DNA of 64,000 nt, from the NCBI RefSeq assembly GCF_900996235.1, contig NZ_CAAJGM010000230.1:1-64000 (forward strand), given 5' to 3'. Source of the stretch: Paraburkholderia sp. BCC1885 (lineage in GTDB: Bacteria; Pseudomonadota; Gammaproteobacteria; Burkholderiales; Burkholderiaceae). Positions 52,056-61,024 of this stretch are shown here, one piece after another. The notes under the pieces are model-generated. The model was not told where the DNA came from and did not search any database. It saw only the letters and a list, made by a program, of their open reading frames with translations. A program made the position numbers and the translations under genes. Positions within the stretch are counted from its first letter, which is position 1. Every line of letters begins with the position of its first letter.

Positions 52056-52056
52056 C

Positions 52057-52707
52057 GTGAACACGCGAGCCGACCGAGGCCAACGCAGCCTCACCAGTTC
52101 GATCCTCGAGCGCACGGCGCGTGTGGTCGTGTTCCATCCGGACGACAGCGACGGGCAGACGCTTACCAACCACCTGCGGCGCATGGGCTTTCAGGTGGAA
52201 CGGTGCTGGCCGCCAACGGATACGCTGCCCGAGCGAACCGACCTGGTGTTTCGCGCGTTGTTGCCGGAAGAGCGCGCGCCGAAGAGCGAGTGGTCCGGAC
52301 CCGATGCGCCACCCGTCATCTGCGTGGTGAGCTACGAGAATCCGACCTTTATCGATCAGGCCATCAAAATGGGCTCGGACGGCATCGTGACGACACCGAT
52401 TCGCGCCTCGGGTTTGCTGTCCACTGTGGTGATGGCGCTGTATCACGCCAAGCGTTCGCGTCAGCATACCCAGCGCATTGCGAGACTCGAACAGAAGCTG
52501 CTCGACAGCCGGCATCTGCAGGAAGCGAAAGGGATTCTGATGACCATGCACCATGTGAGCGAAAACGAGGCCTACGACATGCTCCGCGCGCAGGCGATGG
52601 AAAAGCGCGTGACTGTCGACGATATCTGCCACTCCGTCATTCAGGCGGGCGAAGTGTTGCAGATTGCGCGTGGCATGGCATCGGAAGAGGGGCGCGGCAA
52701 GGAGTGA
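52057..52707 (+). CDS. amiR: AmiR-like ANTAR-domain antiterminator
   Basis: A 216-aa protein with a receiver-like N-terminal domain that lacks an obvious phospho-acceptor Asp, a coiled coil (about 140-160, RIARLEQKLLDSRHL), and a C-terminal ANTAR domain (EAKGILMTMHHVSENEAYDM, then AQAMEKRVTVDDICHSVI). ANTAR proteins bind dual hexaloop RNA hairpins and block a terminator. It uses a GTG start. It lies directly after its AmiC-like partner, and the operon's own leader contains matching hairpins and a terminator (45041-45121), so it very likely controls this operon. Confidence 0.92.
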   Translation: MNTRADRGQRSLTSSILERTARVVVFHPDDSDGQTLTNHLRRMGFQVERCWPPTDTLPERTDLVFRALLPEERAPKSEWSGPDAPPVICVVSYENPTFIDQAIKMGSDGIVTTPIRASGLLSTVVMALYHAKRSRQHTQRIARLEQKLLDSRHLQEAKGILMTMHHVSENEAYDMLRAQAMEKRVTVDDICHSVIQAGEVLQIARGMASEEGRGKE

Positions 52708-52751
52708 GCGCGCCGTTGAAACGTTGAGCGACAGGCAATGGAGCGACGAGC

Positions 52752-53516
52752 ATGGATCTACAACTGAAGGGCCTGAAGGCGATCGTGACCGGTGGCACCA
52801 AGGGCATTGGTCTCGCGATCGCCCAGACACTTGCCGCCGAAGGCGCGGACGTCGCCATCTGCGCGCGCGACGAAGCCGGCGTGAGGTCGACCGTTAGCGC
52901 GCTGGCGGAACTGAACGGCGCATGCGCGTCGGGCGCGGCGGTCGACGTATCGGATGGTGCGGCGCTGAAGGCATGGGTGGAACGCGTGGGATCGGAGTGG
53001 GGCGGACTCGATATTGTCGTGGCCAACGTCAGCGCGCTCGCCATCGGTAACGACATCGAATCGTGGCGCAAGGAGTTCGAAACGGATCTGCTCGGCACCG
53101 TCAATCTCGTCGATGCCGCCATGCCGTTTCTTGCGGCGAGCAAGGCCGCCTCGATCATCGCCATATCGAGCGTCTCGGGCCGCGAGATCGATTTCGCCGC
53201 AGGGCCATATGGCGTCTTCAAAGCCGCGCTCGTTCATTACATGCAGGGGCTCGCGCATCAACTGGCATCGAAGGGCATTCGTGCGAATACGGTCTCGCCC
53301 GGCAATGTGTACTTCGAAGGCGGCGTGTGGGACTGGATCGAGCATAACGATCCGGCGCTGTACGAACGATCGCTTGCATTGAATCCGACCGGACGCATGG
53401 CAAGGCCTCAGGAAATCGCCAATGCGGTGGCGTTCGTCGCGAGTCCGGCGGCCAGTTTCATCAGCGGCGCGAACATCGTGGTGGATGGCGCGCTCACGCG
53501 TGGCGTACAGCTTTGA
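52752..53516 (+). CDS. Short-chain dehydrogenase/reductase in the amide operon
   Basis: A 254-aa classical SDR: TGGTKGIG, VVANVSAL in place of NNAG, Ser in AISSVSG, catalytic YGVFK, and the end GANIVVDGALTRG. It lies between the AmiR-like and amidase genes in the same direction with short gaps. An NAD(P)-linked step on a product of amide hydrolysis is possible, but no substrate can be named. The replacement of NNAG by ANVS is unusual. Confidence 0.87.
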   Translation: MDLQLKGLKAIVTGGTKGIGLAIAQTLAAEGADVAICARDEAGVRSTVSALAELNGACASGAAVDVSDGAALKAWVERVGSEWGGLDIVVANVSALAIGNDIESWRKEFETDLLGTVNLVDAAMPFLAASKAASIIAISSVSGREIDFAAGPYGVFKAALVHYMQGLAHQLASKGIRANTVSPGNVYFEGGVWDWIEHNDPALYERSLALNPTGRMARPQEIANAVAFVASPAASFISGANIVVDGALTRGVQL

Positions 53517-53545
53517 GGCGAGCGCCGACTCAACAGGAGCATGGA

Positions 53546-55087
53546 ATGGAACCAGGCAGTGCGAAGCATATCGAGCTAGATAATCTGACCGTGGACGCTG
53601 TGCAGGCTGCGTTTGCGAGCGGCAGTTTCAGTGCCGAACAACTGGCGCGGGCCTGCTTCGACAGGATCGAGCGCTACAACGCGAAATACAACGCGCTGAT
53701 CTTTCTGAACCCGGCGGCCGTGGACGATGCACGCAAGATCGACGAGCGCCGTGCTGCCGGCGAGCCACTCGGCCCGCTCGCGGGCGTGCCGGTCGTCATC
53801 AAGGACCCGATGGACATGGTCGGATTCCCGACCACGGCGGGATGGGCGAAGCTGTACAGCAAGAAAGGCGGTATCGATCTGTTTCCCGAGCGCGATTCGC
53901 CGGTGGTCGCGCGCATGCGGCGCGCCGGCGCCATTCTGCTCGGCAAGACGAATGTTCCCGTGTTGAGCCACACCGGCACGCACGCGAACGACAGTTGGGC
54001 GGGGCCGACAATCAATGTGGTGATGCCCGAACGGGCGCCTGGCGGCAGCAGCGCGGGGACGGCCTCGGCGGTGGCATCCGCGATGGCGGTTCTCGGGCTC
54101 GCCGAAGAAACCGGCGGCTCGATCCAGAACCCCGCGTCGGCCCAGGACCTTGTCGGCATCAAGCCGACCATCGGGCTGGTGCCGAATGCGGGCGTGGTGC
54201 CGCTGTCGGCGAATCGGGATGTGGTGGGGCCCATTGCCCGGAACGTGAGAGACGCGGCATTGTGCCTCGACGTCCTCGCGGGCTATTCGAGTGAGGACCC
54301 GAAGACGCTCGCCAGCGTCGGGCGGCAACCGGAGGGCGGTTATGCGGCGGGACTGGACGGCCAGGCACTGGCAGGCAGGCGCATCGGTTTGTATGGGCCA
54401 GGCTGGCGCGACCAGCCGCTCTCCGACGAAGCCGCGGCGCTGTATGAACGCGTCAAGGGCGAGCTAACCGCGCTCGGCGCAACCCTGATCGACGATCCGT
54501 TCAAAGGCTCGGGGTTCGCCGAATTGCGGCAGCCGACCCCGCCACTTGCGAACTTCGATGCACGCGGCCTCGAGTCGATTCCATACGACATCGAAAAATA
54601 TCTGCAACGGCTCGGCAAGCATGCGTCGCTGAAGACTTTCGCAGCATTCGCCGAAGCGACCAAAGACGAAGACGCTTTCGGACCGAACGGCGTGCTGCAC
54701 TATATGCCTAGCCTCGTGGATTTCAAGGCGGCGCTGGCCGATCCGTCGTCGCCACCCGAGATGTCCGAATTCGTCGAACTGAAGGCACGCTATCTGCGCA
54801 TCTTCGAAGCGGTCATGACGGCGCACCGTCTCGATGCACTCGTCTTTCCGCAAATGCGATGTGAGCTTCCTCCACTTCACGGCAAGAGCACGATCCAGGA
54901 AACGACGGTAGGCGAGATCAATATTGCAGGACTGCCGGGTATCGCCGTGCCGGCAGGCTATTACGCGTCGGGTTCGCCATTTGGGCTGATCTTCGTGGGC
55001 CGCCAGTGGGATGAGGCGGCGCTGCTTGGATATGCCTATGCATATGAAAAAGGCGCCCACCACCGCAAGGCGCCAATACTGGAGTGA
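53546..55087 (+). CDS. Amidase-signature enzyme, last gene of the amide operon
   Basis: A 513-aa amidase-signature hydrolase with triad K86 (VVIKDPMD), S168 (APGGSSAG) and nucleophile S192 (EETGGSIQNPAS), correctly spaced. The ATG at 53546 has AGGAG seven bases upstream. It starts 29 bp after the SDR stop, making ten genes in one direction. It extends the operon's amide range beyond formamidase, probably to larger or aromatic amides (inference). It ends 35 bp from the convergent kdgT. Confidence 0.9.
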   Translation: MEPGSAKHIELDNLTVDAVQAAFASGSFSAEQLARACFDRIERYNAKYNALIFLNPAAVDDARKIDERRAAGEPLGPLAGVPVVIKDPMDMVGFPTTAGWAKLYSKKGGIDLFPERDSPVVARMRRAGAILLGKTNVPVLSHTGTHANDSWAGPTINVVMPERAPGGSSAGTASAVASAMAVLGLAEETGGSIQNPASAQDLVGIKPTIGLVPNAGVVPLSANRDVVGPIARNVRDAALCLDVLAGYSSEDPKTLASVGRQPEGGYAAGLDGQALAGRRIGLYGPGWRDQPLSDEAAALYERVKGELTALGATLIDDPFKGSGFAELRQPTPPLANFDARGLESIPYDIEKYLQRLGKHASLKTFAAFAEATKDEDAFGPNGVLHYMPSLVDFKAALADPSSPPEMSEFVELKARYLRIFEAVMTAHRLDALVFPQMRCELPPLHGKSTIQETTVGEINIAGLPGIAVPAGYYASGSPFGLIFVGRQWDEAALLGYAYAYEKGAHHRKAPILE

Positions 55088-55122
55088 ACGGTTCGATCGC
55101 CGCCGGGTCGGACGACGCCGGT

Positions 55123-56094
55123 CTATTGCACGGGCTGTACGATCGGCACTTCGGCGTTCGTCTTCTTTTTCCGCGCCAGAAACTTCACGTAGGCCGCAGT
55201 GGCGAGCGGCGACAGTAACGACGTGATGATCGTCGACGCCGCGATCTGGGGCGTCGCAATCGCCACCAGCGACGCAAGGTGCGGATCGACGGTCGCGATC
55301 GCGGTGGGTGTCGCGACGGCGTTGCCCGCAGTCGTCGAGACGGCCGCTCCCGCTACGCCTGAGCCGCCGGCAAGACGCGAAGCGATGATGTTCACGACGC
55401 AACCCAACGTGAGTGTCACGAGCCCGAGCAGAATGCCCGACAAGCCCGCGGAGAGAATCGCATGCAGGTTGATCCCCACGCCGAGGCCGAAGGCAAAAAA
55501 CGGGATCAGCAGATGGCCGCCGGCTTTCAGGAACCTGCGCATGTCGCTATCGAGGTTGCCAAGCACCATGCCGATCAAAATCGGCAGGATCGTGGCGATA
55601 AGTTCGGTGTACGGAATTTTTGCGAGTCCCGACACACCGAGCGCAACCATCGTCATGAACGGGCCTTCCTGAATCGACAGCACCGCGAGCGCGCCGCGAT
55701 CGACCTCGTCGCCGAATTGCTGCGTGAGTGCTGCATACAGGCCCATGTTCGCGTTGGTCATCGCCGCGATGATCGCCACGCTGGACAATCCGAGCACCTC
55801 ATGTCCCTTGAAAAAATAGCTGACGAACAGACCGATAGCAATGCCGACCGCGAGCTTCGAGATCGTGATTACGGCGCCCTGTTTCAGCGCGCGCGGTGCA
55901 GTCTTTAGCTGGATTTCAGCGCCCATGCAGACGAAGAACACCGCGAGAATCGGCAGCGCGCCATGCGCAAGCTGCGTCGAGAAACTGCCGATTGCTAGTA
56001 CGTGCGGGAAATACGTATTGAGGATGCTGCCCCACAGCAGGGGAATCACCATCATGCCACCGGGAAATTTCTCGATGGTTTCCTTGATCTTCAT
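55123..56094 (-). CDS. kdgT: 2-keto-3-deoxygluconate permease
   Basis: A 323-aa membrane protein with about ten helices matching KdgT: IEKFPGGMMVIPLLWGSILN at the start, MTNANMGLYAALTQQFGD, and SAGLSGILLGLVTLTLGC. It imports 2-keto-3-deoxygluconate with protons. The ATG at 56094 has GGAGA upstream. It lies 150 bp after a UxaA/GarD-family dehydratase gene on the same strand, so the pair fits hexuronate or aldarate use. Confidence 0.88.
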   Translation of the reverse strand: MKIKETIEKFPGGMMVIPLLWGSILNTYFPHVLAIGSFSTQLAHGALPILAVFFVCMGAEIQLKTAPRALKQGAVITISKLAVGIAIGLFVSYFFKGHEVLGLSSVAIIAAMTNANMGLYAALTQQFGDEVDRGALAVLSIQEGPFMTMVALGVSGLAKIPYTELIATILPILIGMVLGNLDSDMRRFLKAGGHLLIPFFAFGLGVGINLHAILSAGLSGILLGLVTLTLGCVVNIIASRLAGGSGVAGAAVSTTAGNAVATPTAIATVDPHLASLVAIATPQIAASTIITSLLSPLATAAYVKFLARKKKTNAEVPIVQPVQ

Positions 56095-56244
56095 TGCATT
56101 GTCTCCGTCGGGCACCGTATTCGTATGGACCGGCGCTCAGGCGTATAGGCCGCAGACGGCCATTGATGTAAGGGGGGAAGCCCGCGTGCGGTCACCTCTT
56201 TGCACAACCACGCGCGGGCGTAAGACGGCTACGGTATGGACTGC

Positions 56245-57774
56245 TTACATTTGTGCGCCGATCATCCAGGGCACGAACTCTTCGTTGCCCACGCCGAGGG
56301 CTTCGCTTTTGCTCTTCGCGCCCGACGCGACTTCGATGATCATTTCGAAAATCTCGCGGCCCTTTTGCTCGACCGTCGAATCCCCGTCCATGATGTCGCC
56401 GCAGTTGATGTCCATGTCGTCGACCATGCGCGTGTACATCTTCGTGTTGGTCGCGAGCTTGATCGAAGGTGCCGGCTTGGCGCCGAAGCACGAGCCGCGG
56501 CCGGTGGTGAACAGCACGAGGTTCGCGCCGCTCGCGATCTGCCCGGTCGCGCCCATCGGGTCGTAGCCCGGTGCGTCCATGAACACGAGGCCGTTGGTGT
56601 CGATCGGTTCGGCGTATCGGTACACGCCCGTCAGCGGGGTCGAGCCGCTCTTGGCCACGGCGCCGAGCGACTTCTCGAGAATCGTCGTGAGGCCGCCGGC
56701 CTTGTTGCCCGGTGTCGGGTTGTTGTCGATGCTGCCCTTTTCCCGCTTCGCGTAGTCTTCCCACCAGTGAATGCGCTCGACGATTTTCTGGCCCACTTCG
56801 GGCGTGATCGCGCGGCGCGTGAGCAGGTGCTCGGCACCGTAGATTTCGGGCGTCTCGCTAAGGATCGCGGTGCCGCCGTGCTGCACGAGCAGGTCGACAG
56901 CCGCGCCGAGCGCCGGGTTGGCGGTGATGCCCGAGTAGCCGTCGGAGCCGCCGCATTGCAGCGCGATGTTCAGATGCGACACCGGCAGCGGCTCGCGCTT
57001 CACCTCGTTCGCTACGGGCAGCATTTTTTCGAGTGCGGCGATGGCGGCGTCGACGGTCTTCTGCGTGCCGCCCTGTTCCTGAATCACGAGCGGCACCATC
57101 ATGGCGTTGGGCTCGACCCCTTCTGCGATGAACAGCGCGCCCATCTGGTTCGATTCGCAGCCGAGGCCGATCACGAGCACGCCTGCGAAATTCGGATGAC
57201 GGATATAGCCGCCGATCGTGCGGCGCAACTGCTGCACGCCTTCGCCGTGGTGGTCGATGCAGCAGCCGAAGCTGTGCGTAATCGGGACGATGCCGTCGAC
57301 GTTCGGATACGCGTCGAGCTTGCCGGGCGCGGAGAAGTGCTGCGTGACGAGCTTCGTGACGGTCGCCGAGCAGTTCACCGTGCTGACTACGCCGATGTAG
57401 TTGCGGGTCGCGACGCGGCCGTCGGCGCGACGAAAGCCCATGAACGTGCGGGTTGTTTCGGCAGGAACGACCGTCTTCATGTCCTGGCCGAACGCGTAGT
57501 CGCGCGCGAAGTCGCCCATCGAGACGTTTTGCGAGTGGACGTGCGCGCCCGGCTCGATGGCCTGCGTTGCGAAACCGATGATCTGGCCGTAGCGCCGGAC
57601 CGGATCGCCGTCCTTGATCGCGCGCAGCGCCACCTTGTGCGCAGCGGGGATGTCGTCACGCGTGACGATACCGCCGACTTCGGCCAGCGTCGTGCCCGAC
57701 GCGATTGGAAGACGCGCAATCGCGACGTCGTCGTCCGCGTGCAGCCTGATAACCAGTGAACTAGAATCCGCCAT
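56245..57774 (-). CDS. Altronate/galactarate dehydratase family (UxaA/GarD)
   Basis: The 509-aa enzyme has an N-terminal SAF domain (about 10-95, GHKVALRAI-like AAHKVALRAIKDGDP) and a large C-terminal dehydratase domain. That domain has conserved iron-site regions (HSFGCCIDHHGEG, IGLGCESNQ, LQCGGSDGYSGITANPALG) and FTTGRGSCFGAKPAPSIK. Family members dehydrate altronate or galactarate to 2-keto-3-deoxy sugars. The downstream KdgT permease supports an altronate/KDG route, but altronate versus galactarate cannot be settled from sequence. Confidence 0.87.
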   Translation of the reverse strand: MADSSSLVIRLHADDDVAIARLPIASGTTLAEVGGIVTRDDIPAAHKVALRAIKDGDPVRRYGQIIGFATQAIEPGAHVHSQNVSMGDFARDYAFGQDMKTVVPAETTRTFMGFRRADGRVATRNYIGVVSTVNCSATVTKLVTQHFSAPGKLDAYPNVDGIVPITHSFGCCIDHHGEGVQQLRRTIGGYIRHPNFAGVLVIGLGCESNQMGALFIAEGVEPNAMMVPLVIQEQGGTQKTVDAAIAALEKMLPVANEVKREPLPVSHLNIALQCGGSDGYSGITANPALGAAVDLLVQHGGTAILSETPEIYGAEHLLTRRAITPEVGQKIVERIHWWEDYAKREKGSIDNNPTPGNKAGGLTTILEKSLGAVAKSGSTPLTGVYRYAEPIDTNGLVFMDAPGYDPMGATGQIASGANLVLFTTGRGSCFGAKPAPSIKLATNTKMYTRMVDDMDINCGDIMDGDSTVEQKGREIFEMIIEVASGAKSKSEALGVGNEEFVPWMIGAQM

Positions 57775-58337
57775 ATTTTTCTCCTGAATCGTGGGGAGCG
57801 GCGCATCAATGCTGTTTTATCGTCTCGATGCGACCGCGCGACGATATGGTGGTCGTGTGCCAGGCACAGGGCAAATTGGTCGGGCCAGTTTAGGGTGGGG
57901 GGCGACGTGTGAGTTTGCTTCGCGCGAGTTGAAGTGCCGCGCAATGAACCCGATGTAGTGCTGAGGGCGCGGCGCACTCACGTCTACAAGACGCACACGA
58001 TTGCCGCTGCCTGATTGAATAACGGGATTTGCGACGCGACGCCCCAGGCTGACATTTGAACTCGTACCGCATCCTGATTGCTGCAAGCGTCCTCAAGCAC
58101 GTCTTTCTTCATGCCATCGGCTATCTGGCGAGCCATGCAACGATTGTAGTTACTGGCATTGCCGCATTCGAAAGGGAGAGGCGTCCCCGTCTGGCGGATT
58201 GGCTTGATCGTTGCAATAGCCGTCCGGCGTATCAAAGGGTTTCAAAGTTACCTTAGGTCACCCGATTCGGTCGGCAATGAACTTCTTTGTTCGCTGATTG
58301 AAGTAGTCCCGAACGGACTGATTACTGCTGGCGATTT
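57775..58337. other. Intergenic region with a glutathione S-transferase remnant
   Basis: It presumably contains the dehydratase promoter. The only recognisable item is the tail of a glutathione S-transferase (58170-58256). Other short ORFs in the stretch have poor composition. Confidence 0.4.
58170..58256 (+). pseudogene. Glutathione S-transferase C-terminal fragment
   Basis: The frame encodes ERERRPRLADWLDRCNSRPA and YQRVSKLP to a stop at 58256. The pattern P-x-L-x-x-W-x-x-R-x-x-x-R-P-A-Y-x-R is the typical end of bacterial glutathione S-transferases. Nothing upstream encodes the thioredoxin-like N-domain, so this is a leftover. Confidence 0.55.
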
Positions 58338-58388
58338 TTGGTGCGTCGTAGAATCAGTATTTCTCTCGCTCAGCTTGCACAACTGCCT

Positions 58389-60272
58389 ATGGCTGTTTTT
58401 CGATTTGTCACCGCCCGGGTTTTCTGTTCATTAGTACTGGTAGCAACTGCATTGCTGTCTAGCAACGTGCGAGCCGATACAGCGCGGGATGTCTCCGACA
58501 GTAGACAAACATTGAGTAACCGAAACGGCATTGCGTCTTTAAAGGGGAGGGCGGACTGCGGCCCGATCATGATCGAAGGGACGGCTCGCTCAAAGGGGCT
58601 CGTCGGGAAATTCCTTTTAACGGCAGACCCGGGCCAACAGGTGGCGACGCTCCAGGTCTCCGATGCAGGCCCCGCAAATTTTGCATTTGGCGTATCGGGT
58701 CCTCGAGTATGGGTCAAGGATGCCAACGGCGTGGTCGGCGATGCAGATTTTGATGGTTACCGGCAAGGCATTGTTAGCGATGCATATTGGCTAAGCGGCG
58801 GAATATTGAACAAGTGCTGGCCGGCCAGCATAAGGTTCCTGAAAACCGAGCAGGTCGACGGTACGACTGCCGACAAGTTAAGCGTGTGGCCACAGGGCGG
58901 GAAAGTCACAACGGTCTGGATGTCTCGCGCGAGCCATCTGCCGTTGCGCTGGTCCCGAAGAGACGAGCCAGACGTCGCGACGACGACATACTCGGAATAC
59001 CGTCCGATCAGTCATCGGCTCGTTCCTTTCGGGCAACGCATGGTGGATCGCGATGGCAATCGATGGGACCTGCATGCCATTCGGGTAACGACCGGCGTTA
59101 CCGCGGAATTCGTCGCTGAACGGGCCAGAAAACCTGACTCCACATTGAGCGACTATTGGATCGATGGCAGTGACACCACGACGATTCCGATGGGCGCAGC
59201 CGGTTTGCCTCGCGTCGACGTCTTTATCAATGGGAAGGGGCCGTTCAGCTTTCTGTTTGATTCGGGTGGCGCATTCTCGATGACACGGGCTACAGCCGAT
59301 GCTGCAGGTCTCAAGCTATTTGGAGAAGGAAGCGACACGGGGATCACTGGCGCTGCAGTCAAGACCCGATTCTCCAGGATCAAGGATCTACGCTTAGGGT
59401 CCGCGCATTTGCGCGATCAGTATGCGTCCGTTTTCGACGCGGGTTCTGAAGGGACGGGCGCGCAAGCCGCTGGTGCGATTGGTTACGAGGTTCTCGCACG
59501 CTTTACCACGACTTTCGATTTCCCTGACCGGACGGTTAGCCTCTCGCTAAAGCATGGCGATGCAATGGTCAGCGATCCGCTCGCGTCGCCTATCGCGCTC
59601 GACCACACCGTCCCCGTAGTAGAAGGTGAGATGAATGGTGTCGCCGATTATTTTTGGCTCGACACCGGGTTCAATGGAGCACTTCTTGTAAATCGGACGT
59701 TTGGCATTGCACACCCCGCGGCGATGCCCAAGCGTCTGTACAACCTGGGAGGGGCGCTAAACGCCGTGGGCGGCGGTGGAGCTATCAGGATGGGGCGAAT
59801 TTCCTCGTTGACGGTCGGAACGGCGACCTTCGCTGACACCATTGGAATGTTTTCGACCTTGGACGGTGGTCTGAACACGGACTCGGAGTTCGCCGCGGAC
59901 GTGGGCGACGCTCTGCTGAGTTCATGCGTCGTGAGGTTCGATTACATGGGGCGACGTGTCTGGTTCACGCGACGCGATGCTTCGAGTGGCGGTTATATCC
60001 CGCCTTACAACAGGGCGGGTTTCGGTCTTGCCTACGCAACCGGTGGCGTTGCGACAGTCAGCTATGTCAGGGAGGGTTCACCCGCAGCAGAAGTCGGATT
60101 GCGCGAAGGGGACTTCGTCATAGAGATCAACGGGCAAGAAACATCCGGTTTGGTAGTCTCTGCGACGATGTCCAATCTGAGGGCGCTTAACGACGCCCCT
60201 ATACGGCTTGCGGTTCTGCGGGCGGGCACGGTCCTCGATTTCACCGTTCAGCCAAGGGATTACGTTCAGTGA
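58389..60272 (+). CDS. Double retropepsin-like aspartic protease with C-terminal PDZ domain
   Basis: A 627-aa exported protein with a signal peptide (about 1-30, LVLVATALLSSNVRA), an N-terminal region of about 230 residues of unknown fold, then two aspartic-protease half-domains. Their active-site triplets are D291-S-G (FLFDSGGAF) and D425-T-G (WLDTGFNGA). A PDZ domain follows from about 535 (GFGLAYATGG and GSPAAEVGLREGDFVIEING). Two half-sites in one chain suggest an intramolecular pepsin-like active site, unlike dimeric retropepsins. It probably acts in the periplasm. The ATG at 58389 is preferred over the longer frame. Confidence 0.82.
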   Translation: MAVFRFVTARVFCSLVLVATALLSSNVRADTARDVSDSRQTLSNRNGIASLKGRADCGPIMIEGTARSKGLVGKFLLTADPGQQVATLQVSDAGPANFAFGVSGPRVWVKDANGVVGDADFDGYRQGIVSDAYWLSGGILNKCWPASIRFLKTEQVDGTTADKLSVWPQGGKVTTVWMSRASHLPLRWSRRDEPDVATTTYSEYRPISHRLVPFGQRMVDRDGNRWDLHAIRVTTGVTAEFVAERARKPDSTLSDYWIDGSDTTTIPMGAAGLPRVDVFINGKGPFSFLFDSGGAFSMTRATADAAGLKLFGEGSDTGITGAAVKTRFSRIKDLRLGSAHLRDQYASVFDAGSEGTGAQAAGAIGYEVLARFTTTFDFPDRTVSLSLKHGDAMVSDPLASPIALDHTVPVVEGEMNGVADYFWLDTGFNGALLVNRTFGIAHPAAMPKRLYNLGGALNAVGGGGAIRMGRISSLTVGTATFADTIGMFSTLDGGLNTDSEFAADVGDALLSSCVVRFDYMGRRVWFTRRDASSGGYIPPYNRAGFGLAYATGGVATVSYVREGSPAAEVGLREGDFVIEINGQETSGLVVSATMSNLRALNDAPIRLAVLRAGTVLDFTVQPRDYVQ

Positions 60273-60336
60273 GGGGACGGCTCGGTCTGCCGGATTGCGC
60301 CAGAGAGCCAATGTGAAGGCTCATGCAGATCGGGCC

Positions 60337-60366
60337 GCGCGCACTTCGGCACTTCGAAGTGTGCGC
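60337..60366. terminator. Hairpin between convergent genes
   Basis: GCGCGCACTTCG (60337-60348) pairs with CGAAGTGTGCGC (60355-60366), with one G-T wobble and a 6-nt loop, between the protease gene and the convergent response-regulator gene. There is no T-run; it is a weak or bidirectional terminator candidate. Confidence 0.45.
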
Positions 60367-60385
60367 ATGGCCGAACCGCTGGCGG

Positions 60386-60730
60386 CTACGCCGTCAACAG
60401 CTCTTCGAGGCGGTCGAACTGCAGTGGCTTCAACACGTAACCGTTAAAGTCGCCGAGACTAACGCCTTGCTCCAACCCGACGTGACCTGTCATGGCGAGG
60501 ATTTGCGAATTTCGCGAGGAGCCTTCGCGCCGCATGCTGGCGCAAACGTCTCGACCATCTTCGTGTCCTAGCTGAAGGTCGAGGAGTATCAAATCGAATC
60601 TGGTGGTGTGCGCAAGCTCAACGGCTGCCTGGCTATCGTACGCAACGGAGGCCTGGTGTCCCATTGATACCACGAGGGCGGCTAAAGCATCGGCCGAGGC
60701 CGGATTGTCGTCAACAAACAGGACGTTCAA
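60386..60730 (-). CDS. Single-domain response regulator (CheY-like)
   Basis: A 114-aa receiver with no output domain: acidic pair in VLFVDDNPAS, phospho-acceptor Asp in LILLDLQLGHEDG, Thr in AMTGH and Lys in YVLKPL. The start is a TTG at 60730, preceded by AAGGAG at the right distance; the long upstream frame has no other good start. No kinase gene is adjacent, so it is an orphan. It is divergent from groESL with a 195-bp spacer to CIRCE. Confidence 0.8.
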   Translation of the reverse strand: MNVLFVDDNPASADALAALVVSMGHQASVAYDSQAAVELAHTTRFDLILLDLQLGHEDGRDVCASMRREGSSRNSQILAMTGHVGLEQGVSLGDFNGYVLKPLQFDRLEELLTA

Positions 60731-60897
60731 GACATGTCTCCTTGACACGTTTAGGCCGTCCGCAAGTATATCCCATGACCTTTCGGTTGACTTTGCGGCG
60801 GCCAGCGCGCGGGAGGCTGATCGAGGAATGTGGTTGGTGTTTACCCTATAGTTATCTGCCTTTCGACATCCGTAAAAATTTCCCACCCCCTTCCTTC

Positions 60898-60926
60898 TTG
60901 AATTTGTCACCACCCGTCCATATAAT
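60898..60926 (+). promoter_or_regulatory. groESL promoter
   Basis: TTGAAT (60898-60903), a 17-bp spacer and a perfect TATAAT (60921-60926) form a strong sigma-70-type promoter. The CIRCE operator begins at the last base of the -10, so the repressor would cover the start site. Confidence 0.8.
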
Positions 60927-60952
60927 TAGCACTCGCTGCACGAGAGTGCTAA
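60926..60952 (+). promoter_or_regulatory. CIRCE operator (HrcA binding site)
   Basis: TTAGCACTC-N9-GAGTGCTAA is a perfect match to the CIRCE inverted repeat bound by the heat-shock repressor HrcA. It lies 73 bp before the groES ATG and overlaps the promoter, showing HrcA control of groESL. Confidence 0.97.
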
Positions 60953-61024
60953 CAACATCGCCGGTTGGCTTGGCCAGCCGGGTTTTCTCAGCGTTCTTCA
61001 GTCTCAACCAAGAGAGGAGTATGT

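Noticed and set aside
56236-57759. 507-codon open frame opposite the UxaA/GarD-family gene
   Set aside because: It mirrors the dehydratase codons; the product is Arg/Ala/Val-rich with no domain.
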